DNA of 23,662 bases from a virus, in IMG/VR virus record IMGVR_UViG_3300033150_002504, positions 1 to 23,662 of that record, one strand, 5' to 3'. Under the pieces are notes generated by a model that saw only the letters and a list, made by a program, of their open reading frames with translations, had not been told where the DNA came from and ran no database searches. Below, in pieces: positions 13,799 to 19,427 of the stretch. The translations under genes and the position numbers were made by a program. How positions within the stretch are numbered: position 1 is the stretch's first letter; every line of letters starts with the position of its first letter.

Positions 13799-14149
13799 TC
13801 ATCCTTTTACCTCTCTATCCAATTGAAGTGGAAAAATACAAAGATTTTTCTCGCGATTTTCTTTTCTGCCTATAAATTCTTCCGCCTTCTCCCTAGAAGA
13901 AAATACTGCTATAATGTCCGTTTCTTCGTGTTCTACTACCTCTCCTACCACAAATACTATCTTCTTTTCTTTCTTTTTTCCTTCCTCCTCTTCTTTCTTT
14001 CGTATCGCTTCGTATAACTCATTAATCTTACTCTCAAGGTCATACAACTCATCATCTAGCTCATCCCACCTGGCCTGCACTACTGCTTCACTGTCACGGA
14101 AAAAATCTATCTTATCTTTAACAGCCTGTAATAAATCTTTCAGCTTCAT
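13799..14149 (-). CDS. Hypothetical coiled-coil protein (116 aa)
   Basis: ATG 14149 (MKLKDLLQAVKDKIDFF) is preferred: AAGGAG lies 8 bases upstream. The frame also opens from GTG 14212 through a Gly/Pro-rich stretch that looks like leader rather than protein. Residues 20-60 form a strongly acidic and basic helix (WDELDDELYDLESKINELYEAIRKKEEEEGKKKEKK). A beta-alpha-beta-like C-terminal part follows (IVFVVGEVVEHEETDIIAVFSSREKAEEFI), which resembles small phage proteins with a sensor-like domain. The function is unknown. Confidence 0.65.
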   Translation of the reverse strand: MKLKDLLQAVKDKIDFFRDSEAVVQARWDELDDELYDLESKINELYEAIRKKEEEEGKKKEKKIVFVVGEVVEHEETDIIAVFSSREKAEEFIGRKENREKNLCIFPLQLDREVKG

Positions 14150-14248
14150 TTTATTTTCTCCTTTCTTGGCGGGATGCCCTCCAACCCCGTTCCCTCCTGA
14201 TTTCTCAGGCACTCGTCCCTATTTAGCTCCCCTCGCCTATCGGGTTCA
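14150..14248 (-). other. GC-rich intergenic leader with small hairpins
   Basis: About 100 bases without a supported gene. On the minus strand CCTGA-GAAA-TCAGG forms a perfect hairpin with a GNRA-type tetraloop, and GGGATGCCC and GGAGGGCATCCC-like palindromes follow. The composition (AACCCG, GGCGAGGGGAG, GGGGTTGGAGGG) resembles the structured leaders at 975-1200 and 2038-2211. It probably belongs to the untranslated leader of the 116-aa gene. Confidence 0.3.
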
Positions 14249-14494
14249 CTATAACTCGCCCCTTCTCTTTTCTAACTCTTTTTTCATATCGTGGATATGA
14301 GCTTCTATGTTTCTAAATAGAAGCTCGTTGGCCGCATTTTCCTGCTCCACTGCGTCCTCTGCGGCATCACTACTACCCATATAAAACATCTCTCCTGGAT
14401 ATTCTTTCAGCACTCTTTGAAAGTATTTAATTCTATTTATCAAATGCTGTTGGGTAAACTTCGTTAAATCCACGTCATCAAATTCGTAAAACAC
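14249..14494 (-). CDS. Hypothetical helical protein (81 aa), GTG start
   Basis: GTG 14494 follows AAGGAGG by 5 bases. The product is predicted to be helical throughout, with FTQQHLINRIKYFQRVLKEYPGEMF, an acidic alanine-rich middle (SSDAAEDAVEQENAANELL) and a basic end (HDMKKELEKRRGEL). It may form an oligomeric coiled coil. There are no recognised motifs. It lies between the structured leader of the 116-aa gene and the 59-aa gene. Confidence 0.65.
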   Translation of the reverse strand: MFYEFDDVDLTKFTQQHLINRIKYFQRVLKEYPGEMFYMGSSDAAEDAVEQENAANELLFRNIEAHIHDMKKELEKRRGEL

Positions 14495-14534
14495 TTACCC
14501 CTCCTTTTTCTGAAATCTACTGTAAGAACTATGT

Positions 14535-14714
14535 TTATTTAACAACATCACTTGCTACTTCTTCCCCTTTTAAATACTTTATGGCATTATCAATCTGTTC
14601 CTTCGCTAATGAAACTATAGGAAGTAATCCTGTCCTCATTGCATTATCACAATTTTTTGAAGCATTCTTCAACCACTCTAGAGCCACCTCAATTCTTTCC
14701 TTCTTGCTTAACAT
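14535..14714 (-). CDS. Small helical protein (59 aa)
   Basis: The frame from ATG 14714 (MLSKKERIEVALEWLKNAS) to TAA 14535 gives a coherent two-helix, lysine- and alanine-rich peptide ending YLKGEEVASDVVK. The nearest Shine-Dalgarno-like AGAGGTGG is 13 bases away. A better-spaced ATG 12 bases upstream is out of frame by one base because of the A-run, so a one-base loss in that run is possible. It sits between the tRNA-like element and the 81-aa gene. No family was recognised. Confidence 0.5.
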   Translation of the reverse strand: MLSKKERIEVALEWLKNASKNCDNAMRTGLLPIVSLAKEQIDNAIKYLKGEEVASDVVK

Positions 14715-14747
14715 TTTTTGTTCATTTCCACCTCTCTTTTTAACTCC

Positions 14748-14904
14748 CCTACTCTGCGGTAAGGGATTCGAACCCTTGTAAGTAGACTATCCCATATTTT
14801 CAGGGGGCCAATCCTTATCTTTTGGGAAACATCTACTCGTCCTAACCACTAGACGAACCTTTAAGCCTCAGGTGAACGTTACACCTTCACTGGCACAGAG
14901 TAGG
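14748..14904. repeat. Inverted repeat enclosing the tRNA-like element
   Basis: CCTACTCTG (14748-14756) is perfectly complementary to CAGAGTAGG (14896-14904), and two further pairs (one wobble) extend it inward on the minus-strand RNA. The arms flank the tRNA-like element, so the whole 157-base segment could fold as one RNA domain. The GCTCTG/CAGAGC core also appears in the stems of the leaders at 975-1200 and 2038-2211. No gene was found from 14715 to 14966 apart from this element. Confidence 0.5.
14754..14871 (-). tRNA. tRNA-Glu-like element with enlarged anticodon loop
   Basis: On the minus strand a canonical T-arm (AAGGG-TTCGAAT-CCCTT, 14761-14777) and a D-arm with a Glu-type loop (CGTC-TAGTGGTTAG-GACG, 14838-14855) are clear. 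AGTAGA and TCTACT (14832-14837 and 14781-14786) form the anticodon stem, but about 45 bases lie between them instead of 7. These include TTTC, which would place anticodon UUC (Glu). Inside, TCCCA pairs with TGGGA. The acceptor 3' strand ACCGCAG has only a partial partner (CTGAGGC, 5 of 7). It may be an intron-bearing tRNA, a degenerate tRNA or a tRNA mimic; no CCA is encoded. Confidence 0.42.
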
Positions 14905-14966
14905 TATAATTATTTTTCCTTTCCGTCTGCGTCATCTGTTTTAATATCCTTTGGAGAAACTTAAGG

Positions 14967-15236
14967 CTAATCGTAACAGTCATATCCGTCTCTTGTAGGA
15001 ATATTGTCAATTTCCTCTTGCCACTTTCTTTGCTCTTCCCTTTCCAACTTTCTACGAAGCTCTAGACGAATTTCTTCCTTAAACTTTTTATCCCTTTCAA
15101 TTAAATAGTCAACTAAGCTATCTAGAATAGCCCATAACCGAATAACTATTCTTTCACCTGCCATCCCTTCATCTATCTTATCTCCTAAGAAGTTCAACTC
15201 AGTCTTAATATCCCGCAATCTTTTACTTTCCTTCAT
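14967..15236 (-). CDS. Hypothetical charged helical protein (89 aa)
   Basis: ATG 15236 follows AAGGAGG with an 8-base spacer. The product is helical: LRDIKTELNFLGDKIDEG, a hydrophobic amphipathic stretch (IVIRLWAILDSLVDYLI), then a long charged helix (KKFKEEIRLELRRKLEREEQRKWQEEI) and a polar tail with two tyrosines (RDGYDCYD). No domain was recognised. Its leader contains AGAGCGGGAAGAGG (15252-15265), shared with the leader at 1068-1083. Confidence 0.65.
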   Translation of the reverse strand: MKESKRLRDIKTELNFLGDKIDEGMAGERIVIRLWAILDSLVDYLIERDKKFKEEIRLELRRKLEREEQRKWQEEIDNIPTRDGYDCYD

Positions 15237-15279
15237 TTATACAACCTCCTTCCTCTTCCCGCTCTACCAACCTTCCGGG

Positions 15280-15453
15280 TTAATATGTCACTTTATTCCT
15301 GGAACGCTTAGCATTTGTTATCTGCTTTGCGATTTCGTTACCGATTCGCAGTGCCTTTTTGTGTTGACTGGGCGTCATATCCAAATGTGGTTTATGCAAG
15401 ACTTCAGAAGCGAAGTAAGCATCTTTTTCATCTAGTTCTATTTTGACTTTCAT
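15280..15453 (-). CDS. Small hypothetical protein (57 aa)
   Basis: ATG 15453 (MKVKIELDEKDAYFASEVL) has GGGAGG 5 bases upstream; the frame extends to 15501, but that part would overlap the repeat array. The product starts with a beta strand and continues with basic helices (SQHKKALRIGNEIAKQITNAKRSRNK). It is the first gene downstream of the TIGR-like array on the minus strand. No family was recognised. Confidence 0.62.
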   Translation of the reverse strand: MKVKIELDEKDAYFASEVLHKPHLDMTPSQHKKALRIGNEIAKQITNAKRSRNKVTY

Positions 15454-15487
15454 GAAATCCTCCCTTGGGCAACCGCTCCATACGCTC

Positions 15488-15937
15488 GGGTTACTCTTCA
15501 TTCACGGCTCGCACGCATTATATGGGTTGCTGAGAATTAATGGCTCGCTTAAAGTATATGGGTTACTTTGCTTTCACGGCTACTGTCGATGTAGAATCTT
15601 GTCAACTTGATGAAGGCCTTGTCGTAAACCTCTCAACCGTTCGCTCATTTATTACGGGCTCCTCAGTAAACTTGACTCGCTCTCTTATTTGGTTTTCTAA
15701 GTGTCATGGCTCGCTGCAGAAGGATGGGTTACTCTTTTTCTTCGACTCACTCAGATAAAATGGGTTCCTCTATAATTATGGTTCGCTCTAGATATACGGG
15801 TTTCTCTCGGAAAATGGCTCGCTCGATTCTCTTGGATTACTAGATACAAACGGCTGTTTCGCTCAAAAGCTCATGGAGTTCTCATTTTTAAGGGCTCGCT
15901 TATTTTACATGGATTCCTAACGCTCTTCGGCTCGGTT
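15488..15937. repeat. TIGR-like array: alternating 9-bp repeats with 9-bp spacers
   Basis: About 23 repeats stand every 18 bases (plus strand). Class A, GGGTTACTC: 15488, 15524, 15560, 15656, 15726, 15762, 15798, 15834, 15875, 15911, and a short form at 15692. Class B, GGCTCGCTC: 15506, 15542, 15638, 15674, 15708, 15744, 15780, 15816, 15856, 15893, 15929, and a degenerate copy at 15578. The classes alternate strictly where intact, giving 36-base units. Spacers are 9 bases and unrelated (ttcattcac, gcattatat, agaattaat, aaagtatat, tgctttcac, cagaaggat, tataattat, tcggaaaat). About 51 bases (15587-15637) are decayed, and a few units differ by 1-4 bases. This geometry matches TIGR arrays, whose 36-nt tigRNAs carry two 9-nt spacers between edge and loop repeats. 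The array touches the stop of the tas-like gene. Confidence 0.85.
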
Positions 15938-16668
15938 CACTTGTCGATGAAGTCCCAAGGGTCTAAGAAGTGATTATGCCCTAACTGCTCAATAGCGTAT
16001 GGTTTTGAGATAGGTAATCCCGCCTCTTGTCTCCAAACAAGCCACAGCGATGCCAAAAAGACCTTCATCATTTTTCTTCTAGCCATATTATCCAGGTGGC
16101 CTTCACTAATAACCCCTTCTGGCTCGTACTTTTTGCCTCTCTCATCCCTAGGAAGTTCACTTGCAGGAAGAATCTTGAAGTTCGCGTTTCGAAATCTTTT
16201 TCGATACTTCTCTTTCTCTTTGATATAGTACTGATAGAACTTGCCTTTTCCCCGAATCAAGCATGTACCCAATCTCCAAACCATAGTACGCAAAGTCTTG
16301 TTGTAGCTGAGTTTTTTGCCTTTTTGTGGCTTAGGGGCTTTCCCGTTTTCAACACTCATGCCGGCAAACTTCCACAAGCTCGAGATGTGAGGTGCTTTTT
16401 CAATATCAATTAAACCTATTACTTTACTTATGTTTTCTGCACCGACTCCTTTTATCCTGCTGAACCAATTTTGAGCTGGATGAACTTCAAGCTTTTCGGC
16501 AATTATCTTGTTCATGTAGTCTTCCAGACTCCTCAAACGCTCTTCCAACTCAATAGTCGTTGTATCTTTTTTCCCGTTTCTGCTCAAATGTGTATTCCTA
16601 GTTTGCATAGCAACGCGCAACTTTTCAACGCGGAGACCTGTTTTTACCAGAAATGGCAAACCTTCCAT
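15937..16668 (-). CDS. tasA: TIGR-associated (Tas) Nop-domain protein, TasA-like
   Basis: The 243-aa product matches the C-terminal (Transposase_20) part of IS110 transposases, which is related to the Nop domain of box C/D RNP proteins. It has a coiled-coil helix (TTIELEERLRSLEDYMNKII, 37-56), a helix-hairpin-helix (IKGVGAENISKVIGLI, 72-87), LWKFAGM (99-104), KTLRTMVWRLGTCLIR (124-139) and a basic C-terminal helix region (ARRKMMKVFLASLWLVWR). The N-terminal DEDD nuclease domain of IS110 is absent, and no RuvC or HNH is seen. This is the composition of stand-alone TasA proteins, which bind tigRNA. ATG 16668 follows AGGAGGTGA. A dedicated promoter lies just upstream and the spacer array starts at its stop codon, so gene and array are probably one transcript. 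Confidence 0.85.
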   Translation of the reverse strand: MEGLPFLVKTGLRVEKLRVAMQTRNTHLSRNGKKDTTTIELEERLRSLEDYMNKIIAEKLEVHPAQNWFSRIKGVGAENISKVIGLIDIEKAPHISSLWKFAGMSVENGKAPKPQKGKKLSYNKTLRTMVWRLGTCLIRGKGKFYQYYIKEKEKYRKRFRNANFKILPASELPRDERGKKYEPEGVISEGHLDNMARRKMMKVFLASLWLVWRQEAGLPISKPYAIEQLGHNHFLDPWDFIDK

Positions 16669-16712
16669 ACTTTAGTTCACCTCCTCTCAATTTAAATTCA
16701 TTCTAATAATAA

Positions 16713-16739
16713 TTATAGTTGAACTCAAAAAAATTTCAA
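16713..16739 (-). promoter_or_regulatory. Promoter for the tas-like gene and array
   Basis: On the minus strand TTGAAA (about 16734-16739) precedes a perfect TATAAT (16713-16718) by about 16 bases. It sits in the only gap between the primase stop and the tas-like gene, with a leader of about 40 bases and a strong ribosome binding site. The hexamers equal those of the ssb and helicase promoters. Confidence 0.75.
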
Positions 16740-16744
16740 GTGTT

Positions 16745-17614
16745 TTATCTCTCACAAGTTATGAGTCTAAACCGAAGAAGACTATACTGATCAATTCTTG
16801 AAGCATTTTGTAATGCTTTCTGAAACGTCTTCTCGTCTGTATCACCAGGATCTTTCTTCAAGTGAACCAAAAAAGTGGGAACTCGCATGAAAAACGCCTC
16901 ACACACCTTAAGTGCCTCTTTTGTTGCATCCGGATCCAAGCATGTATAAATGCGTGATGGTCTTTTTTGCAAGATCTTCTTTATTTGAACTTTAGAGATG
17001 GTTTTTCCGAACAAAGCTAACGTTTGATAAGGGTGACGCAAGACATCAAAAACGCCCTCCACTAATATGATCTCTCTTTCTGGGGCCACATTCTCGTAGT
17101 TAAATAAGAACTGTTTTACCTTGAATCCTTTCGGATAAAGGTACTTCCTTTTCGCACCGTTAATAGAGCGTGCAACAAACCCGGCGATACGACCACACTC
17201 ACAGACAGGTATGATGACGCGATCACGATAAAGACCACGAGTGCATAACCCAATTTGATAATCTCTGATCCTCTTGAGCGGAACAAACCGAGATTGCATA
17301 TAGTTAATCAAATTAGCATTACGCACCATTGATGGAAGACTTATCTTAAAGGTTGATGCAGACTCTTTGACAGGTTCGCGATCTTCAACGTCTTCCCTCT
17401 TGAACCTCTTTTTTAGTTGGAAGATATTCGCGGCGAAACCGCATTTAAAACAATACCCAAGACCTTTCCTCACATTGAAGTAGAAATGGTGTGTGTCACC
17501 GCATCCAGGACATGGGTTGAGTACTACCTCATCTCCGGATCGACGAACAACCTCGAAGTTCAACTTGACGAAAGTCTCTATATCCAAGACTTGCTCCTGT
17601 ACTAAAGTGTTCAT
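16745..17614 (-). CDS. DnaG-like primase (zinc finger plus TOPRIM)
   Basis: The 289-aa product has an N-terminal CHC2-type zinc finger (C35 and C38 in CPGC, H42/H43, C55 and C58 in YCFKCGF). The TOPRIM core follows (IILVEGVFDVL with E186; CLDPDAT with D227 and D229). It makes RNA primers for the lagging strand, using the helicase encoded just upstream. It is much shorter than DnaG (about 600 aa) and lacks an obvious helicase-binding C-terminal domain, as in several phage primases. ATG 17614 overlaps the helicase stop by one base (TAATG). Confidence is high for the two domains. Confidence 0.88.
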   Translation of the reverse strand: MNTLVQEQVLDIETFVKLNFEVVRRSGDEVVLNPCPGCGDTHHFYFNVRKGLGYCFKCGFAANIFQLKKRFKREDVEDREPVKESASTFKISLPSMVRNANLINYMQSRFVPLKRIRDYQIGLCTRGLYRDRVIIPVCECGRIAGFVARSINGAKRKYLYPKGFKVKQFLFNYENVAPEREIILVEGVFDVLRHPYQTLALFGKTISKVQIKKILQKRPSRIYTCLDPDATKEALKVCEAFFMRVPTFLVHLKKDPGDTDEKTFQKALQNASRIDQYSLLRFRLITCER

Positions 17615-18858
17615 TAGTCCGGTTCTAATTTTGCAAATTGTGCTCGAGCAAAGTCTGTACTCAATGTTATCTGCTGATGTCTCTTGTTGAATCTGTTCTT
17701 CACCACAAACAGCCTTAATTTATTCTGCATTTCCTCTGACTTGGTTTGGTTAATGGAAAGCACAACATCTGGCACCATAACCTTTTGGAAACTATCAGCA
17801 ATGTCTTCTCCGTCGAGCGTCTCCTTATGAGAAGCTTGTCGATGCGCTTGAGTTGGTGTCCAGATAATCAACTGGCGTTCTGAGGCTAAACCTTTTAGCT
17901 CCTCGTAGATTGTACGAAGTTCAATGTATGGTGAGTTGTAAAGGTGTGAGGGTGCGATTAGATCTGCGTAGTCAATACCAACAACTTTCGCATGAAAACC
18001 AAATTGATCCAACAAATTAAGGTGTGATTCGAATGTCTCTACTTTCCACTTTCGAGCTGGGAACTCCTTGATAATCAGCAGGTCTCCAAACAACCGTTTT
18101 ACTTTTTCAATCTTCGGAATGAGAACCTCAGGCTTCTCTACTAAATCATTAATATTGATGCCAGAGAAAGAAGCATCAAATCTATCAGCAACCTGATCCG
18201 CTGACATTTCCGCAGTATAGTAAACTGACGGTAAACCTTGAAGCACAGCGCCTTTTAAAATGTTAATCAGCATCATTGACTTACCAGAAGAGTACAAACC
18301 CATAATCACACATAAATCTGGTACGGAAACCCCACCGTCAAGTACTGCATCAAGTTGTGGAATGAGCGTACCTACCTTCTCTTTTTCTCGGAAGACACGA
18401 GATGCGGCACGTTGACGAGTCTCCCTAAAATATCTAGATCCAAGGTTGCCGTCTTCTCTGCCTACATTGAAAGCATCCTTGACCAGGCTTTCAATGTCAT
18501 CCCACCGCTGTTTTTCTAGTAAATCAACTGACTTCAACAAAGCATCTTTAATCGCTTGGTGTCTGAGGAAAGAGACGAACTCAGACTCAACGTAACGCCA
18601 ATCCTCCGGTAAGCGAAGTATTCGTTCTAAAATCGGAAGGCAATCATCTTTGGAGTCTTTATGAATCTCCCGTCTCAACATAGTTGCAGTCGGTGGCGTT
18701 TTGTAATTTAGGTAGGAGTCTTTGATCTTACTCCAGAGATACTTCATTTCAGGTGTATCAAATTGCGCTTCTGCATGAAGACAGACTTGTGCGAAGAAGT
18801 TTGGGTGTGAAATTAAACAGGCAAGAACTTTTTCTTGGAACGCAACTTCAAACGCCAT
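17614..18858 (-). CDS. dnaB: Replicative DNA helicase, DnaB family
   Basis: ATG 18858 (MAFEVAFQEKVLAC) lies 8 bases after AAAGG. The 414-aa product has the DnaB layout: a helical N-terminal domain (residues 1-130; LISHPNFF, LWSKIKDSY), a linker, then a RecA-type ATPase with VGTLIPQLDAVLDGGVS before Walker A GLYSSGKS (187-194). YYTAEMSADQVADRF, the Walker B strand VVGIDYADLI and IIWTPTQAHRQAS follow. It unwinds DNA as a hexamer ahead of the fork. The primase follows directly, and the gene has its own promoter, forming a helicase-primase operon. Confidence 0.88.
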   Translation of the reverse strand: MAFEVAFQEKVLACLISHPNFFAQVCLHAEAQFDTPEMKYLWSKIKDSYLNYKTPPTATMLRREIHKDSKDDCLPILERILRLPEDWRYVESEFVSFLRHQAIKDALLKSVDLLEKQRWDDIESLVKDAFNVGREDGNLGSRYFRETRQRAASRVFREKEKVGTLIPQLDAVLDGGVSVPDLCVIMGLYSSGKSMMLINILKGAVLQGLPSVYYTAEMSADQVADRFDASFSGININDLVEKPEVLIPKIEKVKRLFGDLLIIKEFPARKWKVETFESHLNLLDQFGFHAKVVGIDYADLIAPSHLYNSPYIELRTIYEELKGLASERQLIIWTPTQAHRQASHKETLDGEDIADSFQKVMVPDVVLSINQTKSEEMQNKLRLFVVKNRFNKRHQQITLSTDFARAQFAKLEPD

Positions 18859-18885
18859 CTGCAAAGCCTTTCGATGTTTTTCTTT

Positions 18886-18914
18886 ATTATACCACAGAAA
18901 GTCTTAGATTTCAA
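18886..18914 (-). promoter_or_regulatory. Promoter for the helicase-primase operon
   Basis: On the minus strand TTGAAA (18909-18914), a 17-base spacer and TATAAT (18886-18891) form a near-consensus sigma70 promoter 28 bases before the helicase start. The leader is short and has an AAAGG ribosome binding site. Confidence 0.8.
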
Positions 18915-18978
18915 GTGGAAAAGCCTCACTTGATAGATGTCTTTACGCTCACATGTCTTTAAAACCATTGTAAATAGT

Positions 18979-19000
18979 CAACCTACTTTTTGTAAGGTTG
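18979..19000. repeat. Small inverted repeat in the helicase upstream region
   Basis: CAACCT (18979-18984) and AGGTTG (18995-19000) form a short stem with a T-rich loop. The AGGTTGTAT half recurs at 19144-19152 at the edge of the large stem-loop. Apart from the promoter, these repeats and the large stem-loop, I see nothing gene-like in 18859-19221. Confidence 0.4.
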
Positions 19001-19078
19001 TATTTGTTTTTCGCTGCTAGCAAAGCACATAATTAAACGATTTCAGACTGCAGGTGATATCTAACAACCGAACAAAAG

Positions 19079-19148
19079 GTAAATACGAACCTTCGTAGAG
19101 TAAATACGAACCAACTATTTGTAGTTACGTATTTACTCTACGTAGGTT
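19079..19148. repeat. Compound stem-loop with direct repeats (candidate origin or operator)
   Basis: CGTAGAGTAAATACG (19094-19108) is the exact reverse complement of 19128-19142. Inside the 19-base loop AACTA and TAGTT make a second stem, and outside AACCT (19088-19092) pairs with AGGTT (19144-19148) across one T-T mismatch, giving a nearly continuous 21-bp-arm hairpin. GTAAATACGAACC also occurs twice as a direct repeat (19079-19091 and 19100-19112). It lies in AT-rich, gene-free DNA upstream of the helicase-primase operon. A replication origin or a repressor site are both plausible. Confidence 0.6.
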
Positions 19149-19221
19149 GTATACATACATAATATAGATTACTAACAAAGATTATATACAAAGACTACTA
19201 CGGGAGTTGTAGTTGTGAGAC

Positions 19222-19427
19222 TTAAAAAGATGTTTCTGCAGCAGAAGATTTCTCTGCCTCTTTAATCTTTCCTTCAATCTCTTCGACCAGTTTAGGTCCA
19301 AGTAATTCTTTAATTCTTTCTCTATGCAGCTGACGATTTTTTCCTCCTACACTTCTATGCAGACGACTGTCAATAGGAATGACGTACTTATCAGTATAGT
19401 GATGGTAATGTACATCTTTATAGCTTT
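19222..19427 (-). pseudogene. Displaced C-terminal HNH part of the preceding gene
   Basis: In the minus-strand frame one base out from the upstream gene, an open stretch encodes SYKDVHYHHYTDKYVIPIDS, then RLHRSVGGKNRQLHRERIKELLGP and a charged tail ending AAETSF. The pattern D-x-H-x-H-H, a V-I-P strand and a final H/N-rich helix is that expected for an HNH (beta-beta-alpha metal) nuclease core, absent from the first frame. It has no start codon or ribosome binding site of its own. It is read as the split C-terminus caused by a single-base deletion, a sequencing error in an A-run, or possibly programmed slippage. Confidence 0.6.

Noticed and set aside
13914-14300. Plus-strand frame rich in Ser and Phe
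   Set aside because: It is the antisense of Lys- and Glu-rich minus-strand coding DNA, which always yields Phe- and Ser-rich shadows.
14748-14904. tmRNA
   Set aside because: The T-arm is present but the tRNA-like 5' end, the GGUUCGAC-type D-loop and an Ala-tag frame are missing, and the element is too short.
14880-14946. An 18-codon minus-strand frame overlapping the inverted repeat
   Set aside because: The nearest AAAGGA is about 10-14 bases off and the peptide is very short; not supported.
15540-15758. Plus-strand open frame of 72 codons inside the repeat array
   Set aside because: An 18-base period is six codons, so repeats keep a frame open by arithmetic. There is no ribosome binding site and the peptide has no protein-like character.
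15488-15937. Ordinary CRISPR array
   Set aside because: Repeats are 9 bases in two alternating classes and spacers are 9 bases; CRISPR repeats and spacers are about three times longer, and no Cas gene is present.
15488-15937. Iterons of a replication origin or a partition site
   Set aside because: Variable half-units between two strictly alternating conserved halves are not expected for protein-binding iterons, where the whole unit is usually conserved.
15937-16668. Intact IS110 insertion sequence
   Set aside because: The N-terminal DEDD domain is missing, the protein has a phage-type promoter and ribosome binding site, and no IS ends or target duplication are visible.
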